Source of the DNA: CAYSFE01 sp964430225
GTDB lineage: Bacteria; Patescibacteriota; Dojkabacteria; GCA-016699595; JBAXKR01
Reading direction: 5' to 3'
Assembly: GCA_964430225.1 (NCBI GenBank)
Contig: CAYSFE010000003.1
Coordinates: 17,406 to 81,405, forward strand
Length of the DNA stretch: 64,000 bases
The notes below the pieces were generated by a model that saw only the letters and a program-made list of their open reading frames with translations, did no database searches and had not been told where the DNA came from. A program made the position numbers and the translations under genes. Each line of letters starts with the position of its first letter. The stretch's first letter is position 1. Of this stretch, positions 26,088 to 34,275 are shown one piece after another.

Positions 26088-27023
26088 CTATTTCCACTCA
26101 AAGTTTCTACCAAAGTGTCCCCATGTACAAGTCTCTGCATACTTTACTTTGTCTAGCTTTAAATATTTCCTAATACCTTTTGGTGTTAGATCATATCCTT
26201 TTATCTCAACTTCTTTACCATCTATTAAAGCAACTGCCATTACTGGCTCTGCTTTACCAATAGCATATGCAAGTTTAGTATGTACCACCTTAGCCTTATT
26301 TTTCTTAAGAAGGTCTACTGCTATTAATCTTGCCATATATGCTCCTGATCTATCTACTTTGGTAAAGTCTTTACCAGAGAATGATCCTCCCCCTATTGTT
26401 ACTTCAGGTCCATAGTTATCTACTATTAATTTCCTACCTGACAATCCTGTATCTGCATCAAATCCACCAAGATTCCATTCTCCTGCTGGATTGATTAAAT
26501 ATTCTTTTGACTTGATAATACTTTTAACTAATTTAAGAAGTTTTTCATTCTTAGTTCCCATAAAGCTTGCAACTACTGTGACTACTTTTCCATCTTCTAT
26601 TGTTACTTGAGTCTTACCATCTACAGGGTAAACTTTAAATATCTTTTGACAGAGTTCACGTGCAAGATGGTATTCAAGAGGCATAAGACTCTTAGTTTCA
26701 GAACATGCATACCCTTTCATTATTCCTTGATCTCCAGCTCCACCTGTATCTACACCATGAGCAATATCTGGACTTTGATGTACGAGGTTAACAATTACCT
26801 TAAAGTCTTTACCTACAATCTTTCTAACCACTGATTCAACATTTGGTTTAGATTTAGAAGTCACCTCTCCATTTATTGTCACAAGCTTATGTCCCCCCAT
26901 CACTTCTACTGCACACCTACTATTCTTATCTGTTTTAAGATATGCATCTAAGATGCTATCTGCTATGAAGTCACACATCTTATCAGGATGTTTTGGACTT
27001 ACAAATTCTGCTGTCTTTTTCAT
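26088..27023 (-). CDS. metK: S-adenosylmethionine synthetase, compact form
   Basis: The enzyme makes S-adenosylmethionine from ATP and methionine. Motifs present are 'SPKHPDKMCDFIADSILD' at the N-terminus, the ATP loop 'GAGDQGIMKGYA', 'DTGLSGRKLIVDNYG' and the phosphate loop 'GGGSFSGKD'. I start at ATG 27023 (311 residues); an in-frame ATG at 27056 lies inside the leader terminator. The protein is about 70 residues shorter than the ~380-residue norm, with reduced loops in the central domain, but the key motifs are intact. Expression is probably shut off by SAM through the riboswitch upstream. Confidence 0.93.
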   Translation of the reverse strand: MKKTAEFVSPKHPDKMCDFIADSILDAYLKTDKNSRCAVEVMGGHKLVTINGEVTSKSKPNVESVVRKIVGKDFKVIVNLVHQSPDIAHGVDTGGAGDQGIMKGYACSETKSLMPLEYHLARELCQKIFKVYPVDGKTQVTIEDGKVVTVVASFMGTKNEKLLKLVKSIIKSKEYLINPAGEWNLGGFDADTGLSGRKLIVDNYGPEVTIGGGSFSGKDFTKVDRSGAYMARLIAVDLLKKNKAKVVHTKLAYAIGKAEPVMAVALIDGKEVEIKGYDLTPKGIRKYLKLDKVKYAETCTWGHFGRNFEWK

Positions 27024-27049
27024 ATGAATAAAGAATAAAAAATAAAAAG

Positions 27050-27064
27050 TCCTCATCTAGAGGA
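27050..27064 (-). terminator. Riboswitch-controlled terminator before metK
   Basis: On the minus strand TCCTC-TAGAT-GAGGA forms a 5-bp stem followed by a U-rich run (27031-27049). It sits between the SAM aptamer and the metK start, the right place for an expression platform. The stem is short. Confidence 0.6.
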
Positions 27065-27077
27065 AATATATATTACT

Positions 27078-27200
27078 AATTTATCTCCCCTATATAATGT
27101 TTACACATTACTTGGCTGGATTTAGCACCTTATCATCTTTATTATGATGGTTGCTGATGGTTCATAGAGCCAGTTGCTCTCCCCATACTCTTGATAACTA
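27078..27200 (-). promoter_or_regulatory. SAM-I (S-box) riboswitch
   Basis: Read on the minus strand, the leader contains the S-box core in order: 'TTATCAAGAG', 'GGGGAG', 'CTGGCTC-ATGAACC', 'CAGCAACC', a variable hairpin, then 'AAGGTGCTAAATCCAGCC'. A P4-like hairpin (TAATGT-GTAA-ACATTA) and a P1 3' strand (GATAA) follow. It precedes metK, a standard SAM-I target. SAM binding should favour the terminator. A promoter TTGTAA-16 bp-TAAGAT lies just upstream. Confidence 0.92.
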
Positions 27201-27276
27201 CTATTTAATTGTGAACATATCTTAACAGATAGCTTTAATATTACAAGTCAGCAGAATAGTAAGTGAATAGAAAGAT

Positions 27277-27302
27277 AAACCCCACCTAAATAGGTGGGGT
27301 TT
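27277..27302. terminator. Strong palindromic hairpin, possibly a bidirectional terminator
   Basis: A perfect 12-bp stem (AAACCCCACCTA / TAGGTGGGGTTT) with a 2-nt spacer. No gene ends here: it lies between the metK riboswitch promoter and the phosphofructokinase gene. With the upstream flank it matches 23749-23770 over about 21 bp with one mismatch. The 27201-27431 stretch otherwise shows no gene. Confidence 0.65.
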
Positions 27303-27431
27303 AATTACCATTTTATTCTCATGAAAATATTACCTTAGACCATCTTCCTCTGTTGATCTAATTACATATATTTTTTGACTTATCTACACTAAAAAAATAG
27401 TATTAGGGAATATGTTTTTATCTTCTTAAAT

Positions 27432-28514
27432 ATGTTTGCCTCAATGAAAAGAGTGGGTATCATAGCTAGTGGTGGGGATTGTCCAGGTTTAAATAGGGTT
27501 ATCGACTCTGTTGTTCGTGGACTAGATAGTGAGTATGAGATATTTGGCTTCATTAAAGGTTTTGAAGGACTTTTAGATAACGAATACATTGTCCTAGATC
27601 GTAAATATACAGGAGAGAGAAGATGGCAGACAGGTGTATATCTAAAGAGTGTGAATAAAGGGAGATTTCCTGGTAAGACTAAAGAAGGTGTAGCTCCTAC
27701 CAATATGGATGTCATTAACAAGGCTAAAAAGAACTATGATGCACTAGGTTTAGAAGGTCTTATCGTTATTGGGGGAGATGGTACACTTACTATTGCTAAA
27801 ACATTATCTGAATTTGGATTTAAATTTGTAGCTATTCCTAAGAGTATTGATAACGATTTGAAAGGAACTGATTTTACCTTTGGATTCTTTAGTGCAGTAG
27901 AAGCAGGAATGAGAGCCATTACTAACCTTCATGCTACAGCATACACCCATGATAGGGTTATTGTAGTTGAGCTCATGGGAAGAGAAACAGGCTGGATCAC
28001 TTTGTATAGTGGACTATCCTCTAATGCAGATGTAATACTTCTACCCGAAGTACCATTTAGTTTTGAAAATGTTCTAAACCATTTAAAAGACAGAAAAGCT
28101 CGTGGGAAGGAATATGCTCTCGTAGCAATTGCCGAAGGATGCTCCCCTACTGATTACCATATGGTAGAAGCTAAGACAGGTACAGAAAGCCCACAAGGAA
28201 GACTTGGAGGTATTGGTCAAAGTCTTGCTAAATATATTAACGATAACTCAGATCTTGATGCTAGAGATCTATCTTTATCATACTTACAAAGATCTGGTAT
28301 TGCTTCTAGCTATGACAGTTTTTTAGCTATGGAATTTGGAGCATATGGAGCTAAACTATTTAAAGATGGTAAGTTTGGAGAGATGGTAGCGATGAAAAAC
28401 AACGAGCTAAGCTCTATATCTATTAAAGAAGCTGTTAGTGAATTAAAACTTGTTGATCCTAAATCACAGATAATGAGTTTGGCATATGAAGATGGTTTCT
28501 ATTTTGGAGAATAG
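27432..28514 (+). CDS. pfkA: 6-phosphofructokinase
   Basis: The enzyme phosphorylates fructose 6-phosphate in glycolysis. The 360-residue protein has the N-terminal loop 'GIIASGGDCPGLN', the phosphate-donor motif GGDGT (114-118) and the catalytic 'PKSIDND' (136-142, Asp140). GGDGT fits ATP use; the PPi enzymes usually carry GGDD. 'MGRETGW' and 'LLPEVPF' complete the substrate site. An internal ATG at 27444 is an alternative start. The gene is upstream of the ManC-like cupin and the GH130 genes on the same strand, linking mannoside breakdown to glycolysis. Confidence 0.9.
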   Translation: MFASMKRVGIIASGGDCPGLNRVIDSVVRGLDSEYEIFGFIKGFEGLLDNEYIVLDRKYTGERRWQTGVYLKSVNKGRFPGKTKEGVAPTNMDVINKAKKNYDALGLEGLIVIGGDGTLTIAKTLSEFGFKFVAIPKSIDNDLKGTDFTFGFFSAVEAGMRAITNLHATAYTHDRVIVVELMGRETGWITLYSGLSSNADVILLPEVPFSFENVLNHLKDRKARGKEYALVAIAEGCSPTDYHMVEAKTGTESPQGRLGGIGQSLAKYINDNSDLDARDLSLSYLQRSGIASSYDSFLAMEFGAYGAKLFKDGKFGEMVAMKNNELSSISIKEAVSELKLVDPKSQIMSLAYEDGFYFGE

Positions 28515-28570
28515 GCAGATTTGTATTGAACATACAACATATTGAGAGTATAAATATTAAGTAAATATAT

Positions 28571-28930
28571 ATGGATAAATTAACAACAGATATTGTAAAA
28601 AGACCTTGGGGAGAAGAGAGGTGGTTTAACACTTCTGATCCCATTTCTAAGGTAAAGATAATTACTGTAAACAAAGGAGAAAGCCTTAGTTTACAGTATC
28701 ACAATAAAAGATCAGAGTTTTGGAAGATCTTAAGTGGATCAGCTAAAGTAGAGATTGGAGATAAGGTATTTGAGGCACAAACTAATGATGAGTTTTACAT
28801 AGAAGTAAAAACAAATCATAGGATTAGTGCACCTGATAACAACTGTACATTTCTTGAAGTTGCTACCGGAATATTTGATCAAGAAGACATAGTGAGGTTA
28901 GAAGATAAATATGGCCGTGTCCAAAGTTAA
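28571..28930 (+). CDS. Mannose-6-phosphate isomerase type II-like cupin
   Basis: The 119-residue single-domain cupin resembles the C-terminal isomerase domain of ManC/type II phosphomannose isomerases: 'RPWGEERWF', 'KIITVNKGESLSLQYHNKRSEFW' in outline, 'LSGSAKVEIGD' and 'RISAPDNNC'. His/Glu metal ligands are present. It would interconvert mannose 6-phosphate and fructose 6-phosphate. Its last 20 nt overlap the following GH130 gene, so the two are translated together. The start is AT-rich with no Shine-Dalgarno. Confidence 0.85.
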   Translation: MDKLTTDIVKRPWGEERWFNTSDPISKVKIITVNKGESLSLQYHNKRSEFWKILSGSAKVEIGDKVFEAQTNDEFYIEVKTNHRISAPDNNCTFLEVATGIFDQEDIVRLEDKYGRVQS

Positions 28931-30065
28931 GAAAAAACCTGCCACAAAAGTTAAAAAACTTGTAAGTAAAAAGCCAAGAGTAAAAAAGACTGCTAGAAAA
29001 TATACAAAGAGAGTAAAAGTAGACAAACCAATCCCAAATCTAGATAAAGTAGTATTCTTAGAAAGGCATGAAAGAAATCCAATCATAGAACCAAGAGAGG
29101 TAAACTCATGGGAATCTAAAGCAACCTTTAATCCTACAGCACTTTACAAGAACGAAATGGTTCATGTCATATACAGAGCTGTAGGAAGTGATGATGTATC
29201 AAGACTCGGATATGCTAAAAGTAATGATGGTCTTAACTTCTATCATGATCTTAAAGATCTTTGTTACTTTGCTCCTGGACATGATATTCCTGACTATGAC
29301 CTTGATAAACTAGAATACTCATCAGGTGGAGGTGGTATGGGAGGATGTGAAGATCCTAGAATCACTGAAATAGATGGAAAGGTATATATGCTCTACACAG
29401 CCTTTGATGGTTGGGGATCTATACGTATAGCTCTTACACATATATCCTTAGAGGATTTCTTAGATAACAAATGGAACTGGAGTAAACCTGTATATATTTC
29501 TAAGCCAGGGGAGATAAACAAAAACTGGGTACTATTCCCTGAGAAAGTAAATGGAATGTATGCAATCATACATAGCGTATCTCCTACTATTCAAGTCGAA
29601 TACTTTGATAGCTTAGATAGACTAGATGGAACATATTTCATAGAAAGTTCCCCTCCCTTTGGAGGAAGAAAGAATGCATGGGACAACAAAATGAGAGGAG
29701 TTGGACCTTCCCCTATTAAGACAAAATTCGGATGGTTACTTCTCTATCATGCTATGGATATGAGAGATCCAAACAGATATAAGATCGGAGCAATGATACT
29801 TGATTTAGAGGATCCTGAAAAAGTTCTTTATCGCTCAGCTTACCCTGTACTTGAACCAGATGAGAGATATGAAAATGAAGGTTTTAAGAGAGGAGTCATA
29901 TATTCCTGTGGAGCTATTGTAAAGAATAAAGACATATATATTTACTATGGTGGAGCAGATATGGTAAGTTGTGTAGCAACTGCTAATCTAGATACGTTTA
30001 TTAAAAAGATCATATCTGGGAATAAGGCGAAACTCATAACTAAACGTAAGAAGAAGAAAAAATAA
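28911..30065 (+). CDS. GH130 family glycoside phosphorylase
   Basis: GH130 enzymes split beta-mannosides with phosphate to mannose 1-phosphate. The 384-residue protein begins with a Lys/Arg-rich tail (about 1-38) not typical of the family and ends in a Lys-rich tail. The catalytic domain contains 'RNPIIEPREVNSWESKATFNP' in outline, GCEDPR with the probable catalytic Asp148, and 'GWLLLYHAMD'. There is no signal peptide, so it acts in the cytoplasm. Its start overlaps the cupin gene by 20 nt, and the next gene carries two more GH130 domains. Substrate specificity cannot be read from the sequence. Confidence 0.9.
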   Translation: MAVSKVKKKPATKVKKLVSKKPRVKKTARKYTKRVKVDKPIPNLDKVVFLERHERNPIIEPREVNSWESKATFNPTALYKNEMVHVIYRAVGSDDVSRLGYAKSNDGLNFYHDLKDLCYFAPGHDIPDYDLDKLEYSSGGGGMGGCEDPRITEIDGKVYMLYTAFDGWGSIRIALTHISLEDFLDNKWNWSKPVYISKPGEINKNWVLFPEKVNGMYAIIHSVSPTIQVEYFDSLDRLDGTYFIESSPPFGGRKNAWDNKMRGVGPSPIKTKFGWLLLYHAMDMRDPNRYKIGAMILDLEDPEKVLYRSAYPVLEPDERYENEGFKRGVIYSCGAIVKNKDIYIYYGGADMVSCVATANLDTFIKKIISGNKAKLITKRKKKKK

Positions 30066-30084
30066 CTTTAGTAAATACACAAAT

Positions 30085-32016
30085 ATGTTTTCAGTAAAAA
30101 GATATCACAGAAATCCAATACTCACTCCTAACCACAAAAACTATTGGGAAGCTTTTGCTACATTTAATATGTCAGTAGTAAAGGTAGGAGAAACTATTCA
30201 TGGACTATATAGAGCCATATCATCTAATGACTCTATTCATAAACCTTCTCAAATATCTGTAATAGGTCACACTTCAAGTAAGGATGGTGTTACTTTTGAA
30301 GATAGAACCAAATTCATTACACCATCTGAAAACTTTGATAAGTATGGATGTGAAGATCCAAGAGTAACTCTCTTTGAAGGTACTTACTATACTTTCTATA
30401 CCGCTCTCTCTGAATATCCATACAATGCAAATGGAATAAAAGTTGCAGTTGCTCTATCAAAAGATTTTAAAAAGGTAACTAAGAAATATTTAGTTACTCC
30501 TTTCAATGCGAAAGCAATGACTCTATTCCCTGAAAGAATAGGAGGAAAAGTTACAGCCCTTGTTACAGTTCATACAGACAGACCTCCAGTAAAGATATGT
30601 ATTGTACAAGCGGATGATATTAAAGATTTTTGGAGTTTAAGATTCTGGAAGACTTGGTATGCTGAAATGGATAAACACATCATAGATCTTAAGAGAAATA
30701 TATATGATCATGTAGAAATTGGAGCAGTACCTGTTAAAACAGACAAGGGCTGGCTCATACTATACTCACACATTCAAAACTACTTCCCTACTCCACAGAA
30801 CTTTGAAAAGATTTTTGGCATAGAGGCTCTACTACTGGCACTTGAAGATCCATTTAAGATCATAGGTAGAACTAAAGGACCAATACTATCACCTGAGGAA
30901 CCATATGAGCTAGCAGGATATATTCCAAATATTGTATTTCCATCAGGAGCAATACTTGATAAAAAAGAACTCTCAATATATTACGGGGCTGCTGATACAA
31001 GTGTAGGTAAAGCATCAGTCAATCTTGACGACCTCATAAACTCAATATCTCCTGGTACTAAAGAAGCATATACCTTTAAGAGATATGAAGGAAATCCAAT
31101 CATAGAACCAAATATGAATCATTCTTGGGAATCTCTTGCTACATTTAATCCTGCAGCAATAAATATAAAGGGAATTACATATATCTTGTATAGGGCTATG
31201 TCAAAAGACAATACTTCTACTGTAGGATTTGCATCAAGTAAAGATGGATTTACAATAGATGAAAGACTTCCGGATCCAATATATGTACCTCGAGAAGATT
31301 TTGAGATGAAAAAGGTAGAAAATGGAAACTCAGGATGTGAAGATCCAAGACTTGTAAAGATCAAAGACACAATATATATGTACTACACAGCATATGATAC
31401 TTTAGGACCACCTAGAGTAGCAGTCACTTCCATAAAAGAAAAAGATTTTATAGCTAAGAAATTTAAATGGAAGAAACCAACTTTAATCACTCCACAGGGA
31501 ATAGATGACAAAGACACCTGTATTCTCCCTGAATCCTTTAAAGGTAAATATATGATTCTTCATAGAATTGGAAATGATATATGTGGAGACTATGTTAACT
31601 CTTTAGACTTTGAAGGACAGATAGTTGATAGAAGTATAAAGATACTAGGACCAAGAGCAGGAGGATGGGATAGTGCTAAAGTAGGTATTACAGCTCCACC
31701 AATAAAGACAGAGTATGGATGGCTACTTCTTTACCATGGAGTATCTAGGAGTCATAAGACATATAGAGTGGGAGCATTACTACTTGATCTTAAAGATCCA
31801 ACAATAGTTCTATCAAGATCTACTGATCCTGTATTTGAACCTGAGATGGACTATGAAAAGAATGGAATAGTAAATAACGTAGTATTCCCATGTGGAGCTA
31901 CCTTAAGAGGAGACACCATATTCATCTATTATGGAGGAGGAGATAGGGTTACAGGAGTAGCTACCATGAGTCTAGATATAGTCCTAAAAGCATTAAGACA
32001 TGGGATAGAGAAGTAG
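30085..32016 (+). CDS. Tandem double-domain GH130 phosphorylase
   Basis: The 643-residue protein is two GH130 domains in one chain: residues 1-~325 with GCEDPR (Asp91) and ~326-643 with GCEDPR (Asp420). Each begins with a 'KRYxxNPI' motif and ends with an 'FPxGAxL...YYGxAD/GGD' strand. Both catalytic Asp are kept, but domain 1 has diverged more, including the region equivalent to 'GWLLLYHGV', which reads 'GWLILYSHI'. It lies 19 nt after the single-domain GH130 gene. It is probably an intracellular mannoside phosphorylase; a fused pair is unusual for this family. Confidence 0.88.
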   Translation: MFSVKRYHRNPILTPNHKNYWEAFATFNMSVVKVGETIHGLYRAISSNDSIHKPSQISVIGHTSSKDGVTFEDRTKFITPSENFDKYGCEDPRVTLFEGTYYTFYTALSEYPYNANGIKVAVALSKDFKKVTKKYLVTPFNAKAMTLFPERIGGKVTALVTVHTDRPPVKICIVQADDIKDFWSLRFWKTWYAEMDKHIIDLKRNIYDHVEIGAVPVKTDKGWLILYSHIQNYFPTPQNFEKIFGIEALLLALEDPFKIIGRTKGPILSPEEPYELAGYIPNIVFPSGAILDKKELSIYYGAADTSVGKASVNLDDLINSISPGTKEAYTFKRYEGNPIIEPNMNHSWESLATFNPAAINIKGITYILYRAMSKDNTSTVGFASSKDGFTIDERLPDPIYVPREDFEMKKVENGNSGCEDPRLVKIKDTIYMYYTAYDTLGPPRVAVTSIKEKDFIAKKFKWKKPTLITPQGIDDKDTCILPESFKGKYMILHRIGNDICGDYVNSLDFEGQIVDRSIKILGPRAGGWDSAKVGITAPPIKTEYGWLLLYHGVSRSHKTYRVGALLLDLKDPTIVLSRSTDPVFEPEMDYEKNGIVNNVVFPCGATLRGDTIFIYYGGGDRVTGVATMSLDIVLKALRHGIEK

Positions 32017-32022
32017 GATCAC

Positions 32023-32051
32023 TTCACAATATAGCTACTATGGGGTATAAT
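32023..32051 (+). promoter_or_regulatory. Predicted sigma-70 promoter
   Basis: TTCACA (32023-32028), a 17-bp spacer and a perfect TATAAT (32046-32051). It supports the ATG at 32076 over the upstream in-frame ATG at 32040, which precedes the -10. Confidence 0.6.
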
Positions 32052-32075
32052 ATACTCATTATTAATCACATTACT

Positions 32076-32561
32076 ATGGCAGAAGAAACAGTAACATCGC
32101 AAGGTGCCAATGGAGATTATGGATGTCGAAAAATAAATGGAGAAATTGTGCTTAACCCAAGTACCCCAATGGAGAGAGCTGTTCTTAAATCATATGCAGC
32201 TGCAAGACAAATGCAAACAGCAGTTATGGAATATGAGGCAGGAGAGCCTGTAACTGGAAAGGAATACGAGAGTGATGCACACCAGTTAGCAAAGGAGGCA
32301 ATAAAAGAAGCAAAATCAGCTGAAGTAAGAATAACTCAATTAAACCCAGCAGTAGTAGCTTCAAACGAAGCATGTTTGCTTTCTGAAATGGCACTAAAAA
32401 CAACTGAAAGTAAAACCCAGAGAAGACTTATGAAAGAAGCAAGGGATATGTCACGTAAAGCTATTAGAGATGCATTATTAGCCCAAAATGAATTAACAAT
32501 TAACTCTTCATTTTACGGTATATACCCACTTAATAAAGGAAAATTGTTAACACTACGTTAA
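32076..32561 (+). CDS. Hypothetical alpha-helical protein
   Basis: The 161-residue soluble protein is Ala/Glu/Lys-rich, predicted mostly helical, with no signal peptide. An upstream in-frame ATG (32040) is rejected because a TATAAT promoter lies between it and ATG 32076. The gene stands alone with its own promoter and is followed by a hairpin terminator. No family is recognised; similar helical proteins occur in many CPR genomes, but I cannot assign a role. Confidence 0.7.
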   Translation: MAEETVTSQGANGDYGCRKINGEIVLNPSTPMERAVLKSYAAARQMQTAVMEYEAGEPVTGKEYESDAHQLAKEAIKEAKSAEVRITQLNPAVVASNEACLLSEMALKTTESKTQRRLMKEARDMSRKAIRDALLAQNELTINSSFYGIYPLNKGKLLTLR

Positions 32562-32571
32562 TATAAACTTA

Positions 32572-32597
32572 AGACCTAGTTAATCTAGGTCTATTTT
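32572..32597 (+). terminator. Intrinsic terminator
   Basis: AGACCTAG-TTAAT-CTAGGTCT is a perfect 8-bp stem with a 5-nt loop, followed by ATTTTG. It ends the preceding gene just upstream of the next promoter. Confidence 0.75.
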
Positions 32598-32600
32598 GTA

Positions 32601-32606
32601 TATAAT
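32601..32606 (+). promoter_or_regulatory. -10 box 6 nt before an ATG
   Basis: A perfect TATAAT at 32601-32606 is followed by 6 nt and ATG 32613. The start codon should be the first codon of the transcript. Confidence 0.6.
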
Positions 32607-32612
32607 ATCTTT

Positions 32613-33116
32613 ATGAAATCCATAACTGTTAATGATTTAATGCAACAGGGATATACATATATCCTTTCTGAACCTATGGGTAAGAACTTTCATCCTGATT
32701 TTAAACCTGAACTTATTCCTAAAGAAATGTTAAGTTTAGGAGTATTTGGTGGTAAATATATGACTGATTGTAAAGATGAGTTTCCTAAAGATTGGTTTAC
32801 AGATACTAAGCTTTGTCATGAAAGACATGATCCAAATCTTAACTTCTTTGGTGTTAATGCAAGCCAACCTCTTTCCGTTTGGGTAAAGAATGGATGGATA
32901 TATCCTCTAGATCCTAGGGGATGGTTTCAATGGTACTGTAGATACTATATGGGAAGAAGAATTCCAGAAGAGGATATGAGACAGATAAAAAGATGGAAAG
33001 CTATTACAAGACATATATCTCAGATAAAGAAAAACTGTGCCCCTGGGGACCTTGGTTGTAGAAGAAAACAAAGACAGGCAGTTTTACACTGGGCTTATGA
33101 TAGTAGAAAAATATAG
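32613..33116 (+). CDS. Conserved hypothetical protein of a widely distributed unknown family
   Basis: The 167-residue soluble protein carries strong motifs: 'GVFGGKYMTDC', 'PLSVWVKNGWIYPLDPRGWFQWYCRYYMGRR' in outline, 'MRQIKRWKAITRHISQ' and a C-terminal 'CRRKQRQAVLHWAYDSRK'. I recognise this Trp/Cys/Arg-rich pattern from a family of unknown function found in varied bacteria and eukaryotes. Cys residues are spaced so that metal or disulfide binding is possible. It has its own leaderless-type promoter. Confidence 0.8.
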   Translation: MKSITVNDLMQQGYTYILSEPMGKNFHPDFKPELIPKEMLSLGVFGGKYMTDCKDEFPKDWFTDTKLCHERHDPNLNFFGVNASQPLSVWVKNGWIYPLDPRGWFQWYCRYYMGRRIPEEDMRQIKRWKAITRHISQIKKNCAPGDLGCRRKQRQAVLHWAYDSRKI

Positions 33117-33800
33117 TTAAATATCTGTGAGTAGATTTACTATCTTAGTGTTAGGTAGATCCTCTTCCATCTCATATCTTCCCCCTTTTCTCTTAAGTCT
33201 TATGAGTTCGAGTTTGTTACCAAAGTTATTTTCATATATCTTAAAACTCATTGGTCTGTCATCTATGATTATTACTTTAGGAAAACTCTTATCAAGTGCT
33301 CTAATATATATCTTGTCTCTTTCATCTATAAATTGATCATTTAGCCATACATCTTTCTTCCCTACAGTATATATGGCACCCTTCATATATTTATCTATTC
33401 CAGAGGTTTTTCTTTTAAGCATTTGAAAACTTTCAGTACCTAGAGTAAATACCACTATATTTTCATCTTTGTATTTCTCTAAATATGAAATTACATCATT
33501 AAAGATATATTTCTTTCCATTTTCATACTCGTTATAGAAAGCCTTCTTTATCTTGTCTTGTGATACAGAAGTCATATGGGAAAGAATTTGTATATGATGA
33601 TCCGTCCTATATACATTTGTTTCATCTTTTGCTTGGTCATATGTACTATCCCAAAGAGTTGGAGATATGCCAAACAAACTACAAGATCTCTTAATAGCTT
33701 GCTTCATTAAAGTAAAATCTGAAATTGTGTGATCAAAATCTATGAGGATTAAAGATTTACTTTCATCTAAGTCCTTGAATTTTTCAAAAATATAGTCCAT
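33117..33800 (-). CDS. HAD-superfamily hydrolase-like protein
   Basis: Motif I is DFDHT (residues 21-25), with the nucleophile Asp21 and acid/base Asp23. Motif II is the Thr in 'VVFTLGTES', and the acidic motif IV is 'VIIIDDRPMS'. The 227-residue protein is cytoplasmic and probably a phosphatase or phosphotransferase with an unknown substrate. Its -10 overlaps that of the divergent membrane-protein gene. The gene is convergent with the conserved hypothetical, the stop codons being adjacent. Confidence 0.8.
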   Translation of the reverse strand: MDYIFEKFKDLDESKSLILIDFDHTISDFTLMKQAIKRSCSLFGISPTLWDSTYDQAKDETNVYRTDHHIQILSHMTSVSQDKIKKAFYNEYENGKKYIFNDVISYLEKYKDENIVVFTLGTESFQMLKRKTSGIDKYMKGAIYTVGKKDVWLNDQFIDERDKIYIRALDKSFPKVIIIDDRPMSFKIYENNFGNKLELIRLKRKGGRYEMEEDLPNTKIVNLLTDI

Positions 33801-33829
33801 AAATATAATATAGATTTTATTACTTTCTT

Positions 33830-34237
33830 ATGCAACTCGATAAAATTTCAAGAATCTCTCTCTTCATAGTTTTTTTCTACTTTGGAATACTAAAAGTATT
33901 AGGAATTTCTCAAGCAGAAGTACTAGTTACAGCTCTTCATGCTAAGACGTTAGCAGGGATCATTAGTATAGAATCATTTGTATTTCTTCTAGGAGTATTA
34001 GAATGCTCTATTGGTATACTTTTTCTAATTCCTAAATTTACAAAATATACCATGATCATATTTGGGATTCAGATGTTTACAACATTTGGCCCACTCCTCT
34101 TCTTACCTGATATTTCTTGGTATTCATTTGGAGTACCTACAATAGTAGGACAATATATTATCAAGAATATTGTACTCATAGCTTTAGCTCTTGAGATATA
34201 TTCTAGATACAAGACAAACCTCAAAACAAAAAAGTAA
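33830..34237 (+). CDS. DoxX-like four-helix membrane protein
   Basis: The 135-residue protein has four hydrophobic segments and 'FFYFGILKVLGISQAE' at the start, as in DoxX/DUF417-type proteins. Function in this family is poorly defined (redox or quinone-linked in some). It may share a transcript with the SDR gene 38 nt downstream, although a separate TATAAT lies at 34243-34248. Confidence 0.65.
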   Translation: MQLDKISRISLFIVFFYFGILKVLGISQAEVLVTALHAKTLAGIISIESFVFLLGVLECSIGILFLIPKFTKYTMIIFGIQMFTTFGPLLFLPDISWYSFGVPTIVGQYIIKNIVLIALALEIYSRYKTNLKTKK

Positions 34238-34275
34238 TGAGGTATAATCAAGAGATTAGATATTAAATATTCTTA

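Noticed and set aside
27024..27056. ATG 27056 as the metK start
   Set aside because: It lies inside the leader terminator and adds residues absent from MetK proteins.
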